A DNA stretch of 64,000 nt from Streptococcus xiaochunlingii (GCF_006385805.1 NZ_VFSG01000001.1:1054001-1118000), one strand, 5' to 3'; shown: positions 34,106 through 44,894, numbered from the stretch's first letter. The notes: generated from the sequence alone by a model not told the origin. Numbers and translations are program-made.

Positions 34106-35560
34106 ATGGAATGGACAACAGAACTTCGGTACAAACAGTATGAAGACTGGACCGAAGAAGAAAAGAAACAAATAAAAGAAAACATGGCTAATTCTCCTTG
34201 GCATACTCATTACCATGTCGAACCCAAAACTGGCCTTTTAAATGACCCGAATGGTTTCTCCTATTTTAATGGTAAATGGATTCTCTTTTACCAGAACTTT
34301 CCCTTTGGAGCCGCTCACGGATTGAAGTCTTGGGTACAACTGGAAAGTGATGATTTAGTTCATTTTAAAGAAACTGGTCTTAAGGTTTTACCAGACACAC
34401 CTTTGGATAGCCATGGAGCCTATTCTGGTTCGGCTATGCAATTCGATGACAAACTTTTCTTATTCTATACAGGAAATGTACGAGACGAGAACTGGATCCG
34501 TCATCCCTACCAAATCGGAGCCCTCTTAGACCAGGATGGAAACCTCGAAAAAATCGACCAAATCCTCATTGATCAACCAGAGGATGCTACCGATCATTTC
34601 CGCGACCCACAAATTTTTAAATTCAAAGATCAATACTATGCCATCGTCGGTGGTCAAGACCTTGAGAAAAAAGGATTCGTTCGCCTTTACAAAGCGGTGA
34701 ATAACGATTATACCAACTGGGTTGAAGTAGGCGATCTTGATTTCAACAATGATCGTACAGCTTATATGATGGAGTGTCCTAACTTGGTCTTCGTCGGCGA
34801 GCAACCTATCCTTCTTTATTGCCCTCAAGGTTTGGACAAAGCAGTCCTCGACTACGACAATATCTACCCAAATATGTATAAGATTGGGGCTTCTTTTGAT
34901 CCTGAACAAGCTCGTCTCGTTGACGTATCTGAATTGCACAACTTGGACTACGGCTTCGAAGCCTATGCAACTCAAGGCTTCAATACTCCTGATGGAAGAG
35001 CCTTAACGGTTAGCTGGTTAGGTTTACCAGATGTCGCTTACCCATCCGATCGCTTTGACCACCAAGGAGCCTTCTCTTTGGTCAAAGAGCTAACTATTCA
35101 GGATGGTAAACTTTATCAATATCCGGTCGAAGCTGTAAAAGAGCTTCGCTCCACCTCTTACGAATTTACAAACAAGGAAACAACCAATAATTGCTACGAG
35201 TTAGAATTAGCCTTTGAAGCCAATAGCAAAAGTGAGATTGTTCTCCTAGCCGATAAAGAAGGCAAAGGACTTTCTATTACCTTTGATATTGCAAATGGTC
35301 AAGTCATTGTCGACCGTAGCCAAGCTGGCGAACAGTATGCCCAAGAGTTTGGAACTACTCGTACTTGCCCGATTGAAAACCAAGCTACAACTGCTACAAT
35401 TTTCATCGATAACTCGATTTTTGAAATCTTTATCAACAAAGGAGAAAAGGTATTCTCTGGTCGCGTCTTCCCGCATGCTGATCAAACTGGTATCTTGATC
35501 AAATCCGGAACACCTACTGGAACATACTACGAACTAGACTATGGTCGCAAAGCTCACTGA
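34106..35560 (+). CDS. scrB: Sucrose-6-phosphate hydrolase, GH32
   Basis: 484 residues. Five-bladed beta-propeller plus C-terminal beta sandwich. Nucleophile D47 in LLNDPNG, transition-state stabiliser D167 in FRDP, acid/base E223 in ECPNL. Splits sucrose 6-phosphate into glucose 6-phosphate and fructose. No signal peptide, so intracellular as expected after PTS import. The scrR start lies inside its last codons (20-base overlap). Confidence 0.97.
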   Translation: MEWTTELRYKQYEDWTEEEKKQIKENMANSPWHTHYHVEPKTGLLNDPNGFSYFNGKWILFYQNFPFGAAHGLKSWVQLESDDLVHFKETGLKVLPDTPLDSHGAYSGSAMQFDDKLFLFYTGNVRDENWIRHPYQIGALLDQDGNLEKIDQILIDQPEDATDHFRDPQIFKFKDQYYAIVGGQDLEKKGFVRLYKAVNNDYTNWVEVGDLDFNNDRTAYMMECPNLVFVGEQPILLYCPQGLDKAVLDYDNIYPNMYKIGASFDPEQARLVDVSELHNLDYGFEAYATQGFNTPDGRALTVSWLGLPDVAYPSDRFDHQGAFSLVKELTIQDGKLYQYPVEAVKELRSTSYEFTNKETTNNCYELELAFEANSKSEIVLLADKEGKGLSITFDIANGQVIVDRSQAGEQYAQEFGTTRTCPIENQATTATIFIDNSIFEIFINKGEKVFSGRVFPHADQTGILIKSGTPTGTYYELDYGRKAH

Positions 35561-36506
35561 TGTCGCCAAATTAGCTGGCGTCAGCCCAACGACAGTTTCA
35601 CGAGTCATTAACAAAAAGGGCTATTTATCTGAAAAAACTGTCTCAAAAGTTAAAGAGGCCATGAGAGAATTGGGCTACAAGCCGAATACGATCGCTCGGA
35701 GCCTACAAGGAAAATCAGCCAAGTTAATCGGCTTAATCTTCCCAAAAATCAGCCATGTCTTCTATGCAGAATTAATCGATAAACTGGAAGAAGAACTGTT
35801 TAAACATGGGTATAAAACCATTATTTGTAATAGCGAGCATGATTCGGAAAAAGAACGTGAATACATCGAAATGCTAGAAGCCAATCAAGTGGATGGGATT
35901 ATTTCTGGTAGTCATAATCTAGGGATTGAAGATTATAACCGGGTCACAGCTCCTATCATCGCCTTTGACCGGAACCTCTCCCCTGAGATTCCAGTCGTCT
36001 CTTCAGATAACTACGCTGGGGGCGTCCTTGCTGCAGAAACCCTTGCCAAGACTGGGGCAAAAAAGATTATCATGATTACAGGGAATGACAATTCGAATTC
36101 CCCAACTGGTCTTCGCCATGCTGGCTTTGCTTCCGTCCTACCAGAAGCACAAATCATCAATGTTTCCAGTGATTATTCACCTATTCGCAAAGAAATGGAA
36201 ATCAAGTCCATCTTGACCCAGCAGAAACCGGATGCTATCTTTGCGTCTGACGATCTAACGGCTATTTTGGTAATGAAAATCGCTGACGAACTCGGCATTG
36301 CTATTCCGGAGGACCTGAAGATCATTGGCTACGACGGGACCTACTTTATTGAAAATTATTTCCCCCGTCTCACCACCATCAAGCAACCCTTACAAGAGAT
36401 TGCTCGCCTGACGGTCGACCTTCTTCTTCAAAAAATCGAAGGAAAAGATGTAAAAACAACAGGCTATTTTCTCCCTGTTAGTGTTTTACCCGGCAAAAGT
36501 GTTTAA
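35541..36506 (+). CDS. scrR: Sucrose operon repressor, LacI family
   Basis: 321 residues. N-terminal helix-turn-helix TDVAKLAGVSPTTVSRVIN (6-24) with hinge helix PNTIARSLQG, then a periplasmic-binding-like effector domain ending PVSVLPGKSV. Opens MVAKLTDVAKLAG like S. mutans ScrR, supporting the start. Represses scrA, scrK and scrB; the inducer is likely fructose or sucrose 6-phosphate. Translationally coupled to scrB. Confidence 0.95.
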   Translation: MVAKLTDVAKLAGVSPTTVSRVINKKGYLSEKTVSKVKEAMRELGYKPNTIARSLQGKSAKLIGLIFPKISHVFYAELIDKLEEELFKHGYKTIICNSEHDSEKEREYIEMLEANQVDGIISGSHNLGIEDYNRVTAPIIAFDRNLSPEIPVVSSDNYAGGVLAAETLAKTGAKKIIMITGNDNSNSPTGLRHAGFASVLPEAQIINVSSDYSPIRKEMEIKSILTQQKPDAIFASDDLTAILVMKIADELGIAIPEDLKIIGYDGTYFIENYFPRLTTIKQPLQEIARLTVDLLLQKIEGKDVKTTGYFLPVSVLPGKSV

Positions 36507-36690
36507 AAGAGAGTAGAACAGAAATCGGTAATTCGTTAGAATTCGATTTCGTCGTCCCACCTCCGCACAGTTGAGTAGGGCTGTAAAAGCTGATAAAATC
36601 AGCGCAGTAGAGCCCACTCAACCACTGTGTCTTGTTAGACAATCCAAAGTCAATTGAGAGGCCGGACTTTTGTACCAGTCTTTTTCCTTA
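36506..36690 (+). repeat. Dispersed 180-base hairpin repeat, copy 3
   Basis: Begins at the last base of the scrR stop codon (TAAAAGAGAG). Same plan as copy 1. Some stem changes keep pairing: the outer central arm has TGTG where copy 1 has TGCG opposite CGCA, leaving a G-U pair in + strand RNA. The first stem is damaged (GTAGAAC instead of GTGGGAC). Its terminal module is GAGAGGCCGGAC...CAGTC-TTTTTCC. It may act as the scrBR terminator. Confidence 0.9.
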
Positions 36691-36716
36691 TCATGATCAA
36701 GCGAAGCTCTATACTC

Positions 36717-36749
36717 AAAAAGAAACCACCCTCAAAGGTGGTTTCTTTT
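36717..36749 (-). terminator. Terminator of the efp-asp23-nusB group
   Basis: AAAAAGAAACCACC, loop ctcaaa, GGTGGTTTCTTTT; 6 bases beyond the nusB stop. Confidence 0.9.
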
Positions 36750-36754
36750 CTATC

Positions 36755-37183
36755 TTATTCTGCTTCCGTTACGAATTGACTTAAGACACCATTCACAAAC
36801 CGAGCAGATTTTTCATCTGAAAATGTTTTAGCTAATTCAATTGCTTCATTCACTGCAACCAACTGAGGGGTATCAAAGGAAGTGATTTCAAACACACCCA
36901 AACGAAGAATGTTTTTCTCCACTAAAGTCAAGCGTTCGACGGTCCATCCAGTTTTCAAGTGTTGGGCAATCTGTTGATCCAATTCATCCTTTGATTGACG
37001 AACACCAGATACCAAATTGAGTAGAAAAGCTGGAATTTCCACTTCCTGGTCAGTCTCCTCTTTGTCATGAGTAAAAGCAAATCGACACGCTTCTACAACA
37101 TCCCCTTCATACTCTAAACTCATTAGAGTTTGAAAGGCACGCTCCCGTAGATCACGACGTGATTCAAATAAAATATCAGTCAT
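36755..37183 (-). CDS. nusB: Transcription antitermination factor NusB
   Basis: 142 residues from ATG 37183, with GAGGA 8 bases upstream; the ATG at 37198 lies inside the asp23 end and adds 5 residues. All-helical NusB fold: [17 protein letters not shown] at the start, [16 protein letters not shown] and [28 protein letters not shown] at the end. Binds boxA RNA with S10 during rRNA antitermination. Overlaps asp23 by 8 bases. Confidence 0.96.
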   Translation of the reverse strand: MTDILFESRRDLRERAFQTLMSLEYEGDVVEACRFAFTHDKEETDQEVEIPAFLLNLVSGVRQSKDELDQQIAQHLKTGWTVERLTLVEKNILRLGVFEITSFDTPQLVAVNEAIELAKTFSDEKSARFVNGVLSQFVTEAE

Positions 37184-37565
37184 TGAGGAAATCCTCATTA
37201 AACAAATCTTTCAAATCAGGTTTCGCTGCTTTTTCAGTCACGATTCCAACCACATGGATATTGACATCATCCAAGGTCACATCTGCCATATTGTAGACAG
37301 CTGTTTTTACTGCCTTTTGGATCGCAACCGCTACTTTAGGGACTGCTACACCATACTCTAGATAGAGGTAAATATCAACAGAAATTTGACCATCTTCTTG
37401 TGTACGAAGGTAAACCCCACGTCCAAGAGCACGTTTTGAAAGGCTATCCGATACACTCTTATTTTCAAGAGAATGAACACCATCTACTTTTGCAGTCGCA
37501 ATCGCAATAATTTTTTCTAGCACACGAGGTGCAATGACGATTTCACCGTATTGTTCAGTTGCCAT
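37176..37565 (-). CDS. Asp23/Gls24 family envelope stress protein
   Basis: 129 residues, an Asp23 domain ([29 protein letters not shown] and [31 protein letters not shown]). Family members attach to the cell envelope by partners and respond to cell-wall stress; YqhY homologues sit next to nusB and affect lipid synthesis in Bacillus. The efp-asp23-nusB arrangement matches the yqhY neighbourhood, so this is the YqhY-type paralogue, not stress protein Gls24. Confidence 0.92.
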   Translation of the reverse strand: MATEQYGEIVIAPRVLEKIIAIATAKVDGVHSLENKSVSDSLSKRALGRGVYLRTQEDGQISVDIYLYLEYGVAVPKVAVAIQKAVKTAVYNMADVTLDDVNIHVVGIVTEKAAKPDLKDLFNEDFLND

Positions 37566-37601
37566 AGAAGTTCCTTTCTATCAGACCTATTTTAGAGCTG
37601 A

Positions 37602-38162
37602 TTAGGCACGAGAAACGTAAGTTCCTTCAGCTGTATTGATAATCAATTTTTGTCCTGCTTCGATGAAGTCTGGAACGTTTACCACAAGACCTGTTTCCAT
37701 TGTAGCTGGTTTACCAGAACCTGTCACTGTAGCACCTTTAATAGATGGTTGAGTTTCAGCAACTGTCAATTCAACAGTTGTAGGAACAGTCACCCCAATC
37801 ACTTCGCTTCCGTAGAATTGAATTTTCACTTCTGAGTTTTCAAGGATGTAAAGCAATTCGTTCTCAACATTGACAACAGGAATTTCATATTGGTCGTATG
37901 TTTCAGTATTCATGAAGTAAGCTGTGTCATCCATTTTATACAAGTATTGAGCTGGTACAGTTTCAATAATAGCTTGCTCAAATTTTTCTTCTGGACGGTA
38001 GCTTGTATCAAAAGTTGAACCAGTACGAACATCACGCAATTTCATACGCATGATCGTGTTTCCTTTACCTGGTTTGTGGTGGCTAGCTTCCAAAACGCGG
38101 ATCAATTTTCCATCAGCTGTTTCAAAGGTCATACCAGCTTTCAACTTACTTGCTTCAATCAT
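37602..38162 (-). CDS. efp: Elongation factor P
   Basis: 186 residues, three beta-barrel domains. Relieves ribosome stalling at polyproline. The tip of domain I reads HHKPGKGNT with the lysine/loop that is modified in some bacteria; streptococcal modification is not decidable here. The C-terminal signature [11 protein letters not shown] is intact. First gene of the efp-asp23-nusB unit. Confidence 0.97.
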   Translation of the reverse strand: MIEASKLKAGMTFETADGKLIRVLEASHHKPGKGNTIMRMKLRDVRTGSTFDTSYRPEEKFEQAIIETVPAQYLYKMDDTAYFMNTETYDQYEIPVVNVENELLYILENSEVKIQFYGSEVIGVTVPTTVELTVAETQPSIKGATVTGSGKPATMETGLVVNVPDFIEAGQKLIINTAEGTYVSRA

Positions 38163-38247
38163 GTTTTCATACCTCTTTTTAAAAATATATTACTCTTTAT
38201 TTTATCACAAATGCTCAGATTTCTCAAATCTGTCTCTGCAAATTTCC

Positions 38248-39315
38248 TTAGATCACAATCAATTCTTTTGGTGCCAAGGTCAAGACTTCACAACCGGTTT
38301 CCGTAATCAGGAGATCATCTTCAATCCGGACACCAGATAGGCCTTCAATGTAGATCCCTGGCTCATCTGTCAAGACCATGCCGGCCTTGATAACTTCTTT
38401 GGAAGTTTGACTGAAATAAGGCTCTTCATGGATGTCCAAGCCAATTCCGTGGCCAATTCCATGAGTAAAGTACTGACCGTATCCTACAGCCTCAATAATA
38501 TCTCGAGGAATTTTATCAAAATCACGGAAACCGAGTCCATCCTTGGCTTCAGCAATAAGGGCTTGGTTGGCTTTCAAGACCGTTTCGTAAATTTCTCTTT
38601 CCTTGTCGCTGACATGACCTGCATAAATGGTCCGGGTCATATCACTGACGTAATGGTTATAGAGACAGCCAAAGTCCAAGGTCAAGGCATCCCCAGCAGA
38701 GATGATGCGATCACTTGGAGTCGCATGGGGCATAGCAGAGCGCTCTCCCGCAGCGGAGATGATATCAAAGGATACACCTGAAGCCCCCAATTCCCGCATT
38801 CTGAAATCTAGGAAGGTCGCCGCTTCTAACTCTGTTGTTTGGCCAACCTTGATAAATTCCAGCACATCTAGAAAGGCTTGATCTGAAATACTGCAGGCCT
38901 TGCGGATCGTTGCTACTTCTGTCTCATCTTTAATCAAACGAAACTCCATCACAAAATCAGACAAGGCTCTTAGAGCGACTCCTGAGAAAGCGGTCGCTAG
39001 ACGGGTATGGTAGGCAACTGTGATCTCATCCTCAAAGCCAAGTTCTTGGATCGCTGCGTCTTTGACAATTTTTGCTGCTTCTTCCAATTCATTGCGGGTT
39101 TCAACAATCTCAACAAAGGGGAAACAAGTCGCATGGGCATGAATGGTATAGCGCGAATCGGTGAAGAGGACCACGCGCTCTTCTGTCACCAAAACAGTCC
39201 CATTTGATCCCCAGAAACCTGTCAAATAGTAGACATTTTTCAAGTTGTTAATGAGGACAGCTTTTAGATCCTGTGCCTTCATTTTAGTTCGTAGATTTGT
39301 AATTCGTTGGTTCAT
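38248..39315 (-). CDS. pepP: M24B aminopeptidase P / Xaa-Pro peptidase
   Basis: 355 residues. Creatinase-like N-domain (to about 130) and pita-bread catalytic domain. Metal ligands are visible in [20 protein letters not shown] (two Asp), [14 protein letters not shown] (His) and [11 protein letters not shown] plus [11 protein letters not shown] (two Glu). Cleaves Xaa-Pro peptides in the cytoplasm. Its ATG overlaps the uvrA stop by four bases, so it is coupled to uvrA. Confidence 0.93.
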   Translation of the reverse strand: MNQRITNLRTKMKAQDLKAVLINNLKNVYYLTGFWGSNGTVLVTEERVVLFTDSRYTIHAHATCFPFVEIVETRNELEEAAKIVKDAAIQELGFEDEITVAYHTRLATAFSGVALRALSDFVMEFRLIKDETEVATIRKACSISDQAFLDVLEFIKVGQTTELEAATFLDFRMRELGASGVSFDIISAAGERSAMPHATPSDRIISAGDALTLDFGCLYNHYVSDMTRTIYAGHVSDKEREIYETVLKANQALIAEAKDGLGFRDFDKIPRDIIEAVGYGQYFTHGIGHGIGLDIHEEPYFSQTSKEVIKAGMVLTDEPGIYIEGLSGVRIEDDLLITETGCEVLTLAPKELIVI

Positions 39316-42137
39316 TGTAATTTCCCTTTCAAATACTGTCCTGTAAAGCTAGCTGGGTTGCTGGCTACTTCTTCTGGTGTTCCTGTCGCAATAATGGTAC
39401 CACCACCGACACCACCTTCTGGTCCCAAATCAATGATATGATCCGCTGTCTTAATGACATCCAAGTTGTGCTCAATGACCAAAACGGTATTGCCATCATC
39501 TACAAAGCGTTCCAAGACCTTGAGCAGACGAGAGATATCCTCTGTATGTAGACCTGTTGTCGGCTCATCCAAGATATAGAAGGACTTACCAGTTGAGCGC
39601 TTATGAAGTTCTGAAGCCAGCTTCATCCGCTGGGCTTCTCCACCAGAAAGCGTCGTTGCCGGCTGTCCCAGGGTCACATAGCCCAAACCGACATCCTTGA
39701 TAGTTTGTAATTTGCGATTAATCTTTGGAATATGTTTAAAGAAATCCACCGCATCATTGACGGTCATGTCCAAAATCTGGGAGATATTCTTTTCTTTATA
39801 GTGAACTTCTAGGGTTTCACTGTTGTAGCGTCGCCCATGGCAGACTTCACACGGTACATAGACATCCGGTAGGAAATGCATCTCAATCTTGATGATCCCA
39901 TCTCCCGAACAAGCCTCACACCGACCTCCTTTGACGTTGAAACTAAAGCGGCCTTTTTTATAGCCTCTAATCTTGGCTTCATTGGTTTGGGCAAAGAGGT
40001 CACGAATGTCGTCAAATACACCTGTATAGGTAGCCGGATTGGAGCGTGGAGTGCGGCCAATCGGGCTTTGATCAATATCGATCAGTCGATCAATGTGCTC
40101 AACTCCTGAAATAGTCTTGTATTTCCCTGGTTTCTCTGAATTGCGATTCAATTTTTGGGCCAGTGTTTTTTTCAAAATACTGTTGACCAAGGTGGACTTG
40201 CCTGAGCCAGAAACACCTGTTACAGCAATGAACTTGCCCAGTGGGAAGCGTGCTGTCACCTCTTTTAAGTTGTTTTCAGCTGCCCCTGTCAGTTCGATAA
40301 AGCGTCCGTTGCCTACCCGCCGTTCCGTTGGTACGGGGATAGCCCGTTTGCCAGAAAGATACTGACCAGTGATGGATTTGCTATTGCGGGCTACCTGCTT
40401 AGGTGTTCCAGCCGCAACAATCTCGCCTCCAAAGACTCCGGCTCCTGGACCGACGTCGATCAGGTAATCAGCCTCTCTCATGGTATCCTCATCGTGTTCG
40501 ACAACGATCAAGGTATTGCCCAAATCACGCATCTTCTTGAGGCTAGCAATCAAGCGATCATTGTCCCGCTGATGAAGACCGATCGAAGGCTCATCCAGGA
40601 TATAGAGGACACCTGAGAGGTTGGACCCAATCTGGGTCGCCAAGCGAATCCGCTGACTCTCTCCCCCAGATAGAGTCCCGGCCGAGCGAGACAGGGTCAG
40701 ATAGCTCAAGCCAACATTGTTCAAGAAGGTCAAACGATCCTTGACTTCCTTTAGAATCGGTCGCGCAATGGTCTCCTCATTCTTGGTTAATTTTAGATCA
40801 GCTACCACCTTAAGATGGTCCTCAATGGACAAGTCAGAGATTTGCCCAATATGTAGCCCCTTCTCTCCTCCTACTCGGACAGACAAGGCCTGGTCATTCA
40901 ATCGATAACCATGGCAGGTGACACAAGTCAATTCATTCATGTAGGACAACATCTGATTGCGAGTAAAGTCACTAGACGTTTCGTGGTAACGGCGATTAAT
41001 ATTGGTAACGACCCCTTCAAAAGGAATGTCAATATCGCGAACCCCACCAAATTCATTCTCATAATGGAAATGGAATTCCTTGCCCTCAGAACCATAGAAA
41101 ACCAAATGCCGCTCTTCTGGAGATAAGTCTTCAAATGGCTTGTCCATATCAATCCCAAACTGGATCATTGCCTGCTCCAACATCTGAGGATAGTAGTTAG
41201 AAGAGATTGGATTCCAGGGTGCAAGTGCTCCTTCACGGAGAGTCTTGCTAGCATCTGGAACAACCAAATCCAAGTCCACCTCTAGCTTGATCCCCAGTCC
41301 ATCACAATCTGGACAAGAGCCAAAGGGGGCATTAAATGAAAAGAGACGAGGTTCCAACTCAGGGACGGTAAAGCCACAAACCGGGCAAGCGTAGTGTTCT
41401 GAAAAAAGTAGTTCATTTTCATCCATGGTATCGACGACCACATAGCCATCCGCGATCCGAAGGGCCGCTTCGACCGAATCAAAGAGACGAGAACGAATGC
41501 CATCTTTGATGACAATCCGGTCTACAACAACCTCAATTGTGTGCTTCTGGCTTTTGGATAATTCTGGGACCTCTGTCACATCAAAAATATCGCCATCCAC
41601 ACGCACCCGGACATAGCCGTCTTTTTGCACCTTTTCGATGATGTTCTTATGCTGGCCTTTTTTCTTACGAACGATCGGTGCTAGAATTTGTAGGCGTTGG
41701 CGCTCCGGAAGTTCCAAAACTTGGTCTACAATTTGCTCGACCGAAGAAGCGGTAATCGCCCCATGGCCATTGATACAGTAAGGAGTCCCCACACGAGCAT
41801 ATAGAAGACGTAAGTAATCGTTGATTTCTGTAGTCGTTCCAACCGTTGACCGCGGATTTTTGCTGGTTGTTTTTTGGTCAATGGAAATGGCTGGACTTAA
41901 GCCATCAATCGAGTCCACATCGGGCTTTTCCATATTTCCTAAAAACTGACGAGCATAGGCTGACAGACTCTCTACATAACGTCTTTGTCCTTCCGCATAG
42001 AGAGTGTCAAAGGCTAAGCTCGATTTCCCAGAACCTGATAGACCAGTGACCACGACCAGCTTATCTCGAGGGATTTCAACATCAATATTTTTTAAATTAT
42101 GAGCACGCGCTCCATGAATGACAATTTTATCGAGCAT
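39312..42137 (-). CDS. uvrA: Excinuclease ABC subunit A
   Basis: 941 residues from ATG 42137 ([17 protein letters not shown]); a GTG at 42146 adds three residues and cannot be excluded because the GGAAG site is very close to the ATG. Two ABC ATPase halves: Walker [10 protein letters not shown] and GVSGSGKST, signatures [12 protein letters not shown] and [12 protein letters not shown], and zinc modules CPVCGF...CPDCDGLG and CEACSGDG...CEVCHGRRY. Damage recognition in nucleotide excision repair. pepP follows, overlapping by four bases. Confidence 0.98.
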   Translation of the reverse strand: MLDKIVIHGARAHNLKNIDVEIPRDKLVVVTGLSGSGKSSLAFDTLYAEGQRRYVESLSAYARQFLGNMEKPDVDSIDGLSPAISIDQKTTSKNPRSTVGTTTEINDYLRLLYARVGTPYCINGHGAITASSVEQIVDQVLELPERQRLQILAPIVRKKKGQHKNIIEKVQKDGYVRVRVDGDIFDVTEVPELSKSQKHTIEVVVDRIVIKDGIRSRLFDSVEAALRIADGYVVVDTMDENELLFSEHYACPVCGFTVPELEPRLFSFNAPFGSCPDCDGLGIKLEVDLDLVVPDASKTLREGALAPWNPISSNYYPQMLEQAMIQFGIDMDKPFEDLSPEERHLVFYGSEGKEFHFHYENEFGGVRDIDIPFEGVVTNINRRYHETSSDFTRNQMLSYMNELTCVTCHGYRLNDQALSVRVGGEKGLHIGQISDLSIEDHLKVVADLKLTKNEETIARPILKEVKDRLTFLNNVGLSYLTLSRSAGTLSGGESQRIRLATQIGSNLSGVLYILDEPSIGLHQRDNDRLIASLKKMRDLGNTLIVVEHDEDTMREADYLIDVGPGAGVFGGEIVAAGTPKQVARNSKSITGQYLSGKRAIPVPTERRVGNGRFIELTGAAENNLKEVTARFPLGKFIAVTGVSGSGKSTLVNSILKKTLAQKLNRNSEKPGKYKTISGVEHIDRLIDIDQSPIGRTPRSNPATYTGVFDDIRDLFAQTNEAKIRGYKKGRFSFNVKGGRCEACSGDGIIKIEMHFLPDVYVPCEVCHGRRYNSETLEVHYKEKNISQILDMTVNDAVDFFKHIPKINRKLQTIKDVGLGYVTLGQPATTLSGGEAQRMKLASELHKRSTGKSFYILDEPTTGLHTEDISRLLKVLERFVDDGNTVLVIEHNLDVIKTADHIIDLGPEGGVGGGTIIATGTPEEVASNPASFTGQYLKGKLQ

Positions 42138-42258
42138 TTCTTCCACTTTTCATCAATTTATTTATCCTTCATTATATCAAATTTTTCAGCATTCTTTTAT
42201 CCAAAAGCGTGCTTTTTCTGTTATAATGTTAAGGTGTAAAAAAACAAGGGGAGGCACC

Positions 42259-43203
42259 ATGAAACAGGTCTTTTTATCGACAACGACTGAATTTAAAGAA
42301 ATAGAGACACTGGAACCCGGTAGCTGGATCAACCTTGTCAATCCTTCCCAAAGTGAATCGATGGAAATCGCCTCTGCTTTTAACATCGATATTGCCGACT
42401 TACGGGCACCGCTCGATGCGGAAGAAATGTCCCGTATGACCATCGAAGATGAATATACCTTGATCATCGTAGACGTTCCCATCAAGGAAGAGCGGAACAA
42501 TCAGACCTACTATGTCACCATCCCTTTGGGAATTATCCTAACAGAGGAGGCTATCATCACCACTTGCTTGGAAGAGTTGCCTCTCCTAGACACCTTTATC
42601 AATCGTCGCTTGCGGAATTTCTATACCTTCATGCGATCCCGCTTCATCTTCCAGATCCTTTATCGCAATGCTGAGCTCTACTTGACCGCACTTCGTACCC
42701 TGGATCGTAAGAGTGAACAGATTGAAAGTCAACTGCACAAATCAACTCGTAATGAAGAGCTGATTGAGCTGATGGAATTAGAAAAAACCATCGTCTACTT
42801 TAAGGCCTCTCTGAAAACCAATGAGCGCGTAATCAAGAAATTGACCAGTGCCACCAGCAACATTAAGAAATACCTGGAAGACGAGGATCTGTTGGAAGAT
42901 ACCTTGATCGAGACTCAACAGGCCATTGAGATGGCGGATATTTATGGAAACATTCTCCACTCTATGACCGATACCTTCGCATCGATCATCTCCAACAACC
43001 AGAACAATATCATGAAAACTTTGGCCATGGTGACCATCGTCATGTCCATCCCAACCATGATCTTCTCAGCCTATGGCATGAACTTTAAAAACAATGATCT
43101 CCCCCTCAACGGAGAACCTAATGCTTTCTGGCTCATTATCTTTATTGCCTTTGCCATGACCGGATCGCTCGTTGTCTACCTCATCCATAAAAAATGGTTC
43201 TAA
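42259..43203 (+). CDS. CorA family divalent metal transporter
   Basis: 314 residues from ATG 42259, with GGGGAGG upstream and a TATAAT at about 42220. A longer in-frame extension to 42118 overlaps the uvrA start region and is unlikely. Large cytoplasmic funnel domain, then two C-terminal helices with the YGMN selectivity motif (FSAYGMNFKNN) at the end of helix 1. Magnesium or cobalt/nickel transport. Divergent from uvrA; the DUF1129 gene follows after 28 bases, so probably one operon. Confidence 0.94.
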   Translation: MKQVFLSTTTEFKEIETLEPGSWINLVNPSQSESMEIASAFNIDIADLRAPLDAEEMSRMTIEDEYTLIIVDVPIKEERNNQTYYVTIPLGIILTEEAIITTCLEELPLLDTFINRRLRNFYTFMRSRFIFQILYRNAELYLTALRTLDRKSEQIESQLHKSTRNEELIELMELEKTIVYFKASLKTNERVIKKLTSATSNIKKYLEDEDLLEDTLIETQQAIEMADIYGNILHSMTDTFASIISNNQNNIMKTLAMVTIVMSIPTMIFSAYGMNFKNNDLPLNGEPNAFWLIIFIAFAMTGSLVVYLIHKKWF

Positions 43204-43231
43204 CACCTACTAATAACACTAAGGAGTATTT

Positions 43232-43906
43232 ATGTCTCAATTTGATTTGACCCAATTAAGTAAAAAGAATCAAGAATTCGTTCGCATCGCTAAACACCAA
43301 TTGATTGAAAACGGCAAAACAGAAGAAGAGGCTACTAGCCTGATTGAAGAAATTCTTCCAGCTATCTTTGAAAACCAACCAAAAGGAGTAACGGCGCGAA
43401 CTCTCTTTGGAGCGCCAACTGTTTGGGCCAATGCTTTTAGTGATCAGGAACGCTACGAAAAAGAGCATCCAAAAGAGAATGATGCTCCTCATCTCATGAT
43501 CACAGATTCTTTCCTTCTCGTCTTTGGTCTCTTTGCTGCCATTTCAGCCTTCATGAACTTATTTGCTCCTCAGGGAACCACTTATGGACTCCTCACATTG
43601 ACTCTTGGTAGCTTGGCTGGTGGGGTTGTGCTCTATTTGATGTATTACTACTTCTACCAATACTACGAAGTTTCTAAACGTGGAATGAAACGACCTGCTT
43701 TAACCAAGTCACTTCCTATCCTAATGTTGGCGATGATCCTTTGGGTTGTGATTCTCATGGTCACTGCTTTACTCCCACAATTCCTCAACCCGCGTGTACC
43801 AAACTGGTTCATGCTCTTACTCGGTGGTGGGGCTCTTCTCCTCCGCTACTATTTGAAGAAAAAATACAATATCAAGAGCGCCAATACAGCACCTCAACGA
43901 CGCTAA
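43232..43906 (+). CDS. DUF1129 family membrane protein
   Basis: 224 residues. Soluble N-terminal helical part (LSKKNQEFVRIAKHQLIENGKTEEEATSLIEEILP, about 1-80), then four membrane helices (about 90-112, 118-140, 163-183, 190-208) and a basic C-terminus. This is the DUF1129 layout; function unknown. GGAG site before the ATG. Tight spacing behind the CorA gene suggests a link to metal transport, by inference. Confidence 0.85.
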   Translation: MSQFDLTQLSKKNQEFVRIAKHQLIENGKTEEEATSLIEEILPAIFENQPKGVTARTLFGAPTVWANAFSDQERYEKEHPKENDAPHLMITDSFLLVFGLFAAISAFMNLFAPQGTTYGLLTLTLGSLAGGVVLYLMYYYFYQYYEVSKRGMKRPALTKSLPILMLAMILWVVILMVTALLPQFLNPRVPNWFMLLLGGGALLLRYYLKKKYNIKSANTAPQRR

Positions 43907-43910
43907 AAAT

Positions 43911-43937
43911 AAACGGATGAAGTTTTCATCCGTTTTT
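43911..43937. terminator. Terminator between DUF1129 and GNAT genes
   Basis: AAACGGATGAA, loop gtt, TTCATCCGTTTTT; usable from both sides. Confidence 0.9.
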
Positions 43938-43940
43938 GTT

Positions 43941-44462
43941 TTACTGCATGTTCTTGTTCAATCTTTTTGAAAAATAGAGGACTAAGTCATCATTGTTTTC
44001 ACAAGAACTGTAAGGGGCCAAGGGCTGATCCCTAAACCAAACTCCAGATCCATCTGGGATATAGTCCCGTTTGACATACAGTCTTTGAGCTGGACCATAA
44101 CCCGAGTGTAAACCAACCCCTAAAGTAACAATCTCTGATAGTAGCCGGACTCTTTTTTCCGCCTCTTCTAAGAGTTGATTCCCAATTCCTCGATTTCTAA
44201 ATGGCTCAAAAACATTAAAATCAGATAGTTCAGGATAGACTCCCACGAAAGGGCCGTGCTTGGCAGCAGGCAATATAGTGATATAACCTGCCACAAATCC
44301 ATCCGACTCAGCTACTAATACGTCTCTCTTTCCGTTCTCCTGATCCTGAAAATAGCTGGCCAAGATATCCTCTCTACCCGGCCACCCTTGATGGATAAAG
44401 GCTTGAGAGATCCCTTCAATATCATACTCCATCATGCTTCTGATGATTATGCATTCCTTCAT
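43941..44462 (-). CDS. GNAT family N-acetyltransferase
   Basis: 173 residues. The acetyl-CoA pyrophosphate loop is visible as RNRGIGNQLLEEAEKRV (about 115-130), preceded by the FNVFEPF strand; YGPAQRLYVKRDYIPDGSG is the late motif B region. Substrate unknown. The N-terminus opens KECIIIRSMMEYDIEGISQAF, a common GNAT beginning. Single gene, with 150 bases before the rpsR terminator region. A second ATG at 44432 is possible but less likely. Confidence 0.87.
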   Translation of the reverse strand: MKECIIIRSMMEYDIEGISQAFIHQGWPGREDILASYFQDQENGKRDVLVAESDGFVAGYITILPAAKHGPFVGVYPELSDFNVFEPFRNRGIGNQLLEEAEKRVRLLSEIVTLGVGLHSGYGPAQRLYVKRDYIPDGSGVWFRDQPLAPYSSCENNDDLVLYFSKRLNKNMQ

Positions 44463-44587
44463 GTTGCGCTCCTTGATACCTTTCCTCTCATTATAGCATA
44501 ATTAGATCTTGGGAAAGGGCAAAGAGGGCCACCCGGACCTGAAAAAACCGTAAGGGTCTTACTCGCTCTCTTGTTTTCAAGCTCATG

Positions 44588-44615
44588 AAAAAGAGGTCCA
44601 CTGGACCTCTTTTTT
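44588..44615 (-). terminator. Terminator of the rpsF-ssb-rpsR operon
   Basis: AAAAAGAGGTCC, loop act, GGACCTCTTTTTT; begins at the rpsR stop codon. Confidence 0.9.
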
Positions 44616-44853
44616 AATCTTCGTTTACGAAAGGCATCAAAGCCATTACGCGAGCGCGTTTGATAGCTGTTGTTACTTTACGTTGGTTCTTCGCTGAAGT
44701 TCCAGTTACACGACGAGGAAGGATTTTCCCACGTTCTGAAACGAAACGGCTAAGAAGCTCAGTATCTTTGTAATCAACATATTCAATTTTGTTTGCTGCG
44801 ATGTAATCAACTTTTTTACGGCGTTTGAATCCGCCACGACGTTGTTGAGCCAT
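44614..44853 (-). CDS. rpsR: 30S ribosomal protein S18
   Basis: 79 residues: [19 protein letters not shown], then [49 protein letters not shown], the full S18 signature. No zinc-cysteine form; this is the C-minus type. Third gene of the rpsF-ssb-rpsR operon, 41 bases after ssb. Confidence 0.98.
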   Translation of the reverse strand: MAQQRRGGFKRRKKVDYIAANKIEYVDYKDTELLSRFVSERGKILPRRVTGTSAKNQRKVTTAIKRARVMALMPFVNED

Positions 44854-44894
44854 GTTTATTTCTCCTTTATAGTTTTAATTCGTTAAACCCATTC

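Noticed and set aside
42118..42258. Longer CorA start overlapping uvrA
   Set aside because: Residues resemble no CorA; GGGGAGG site and conserved opening fix ATG 42259.
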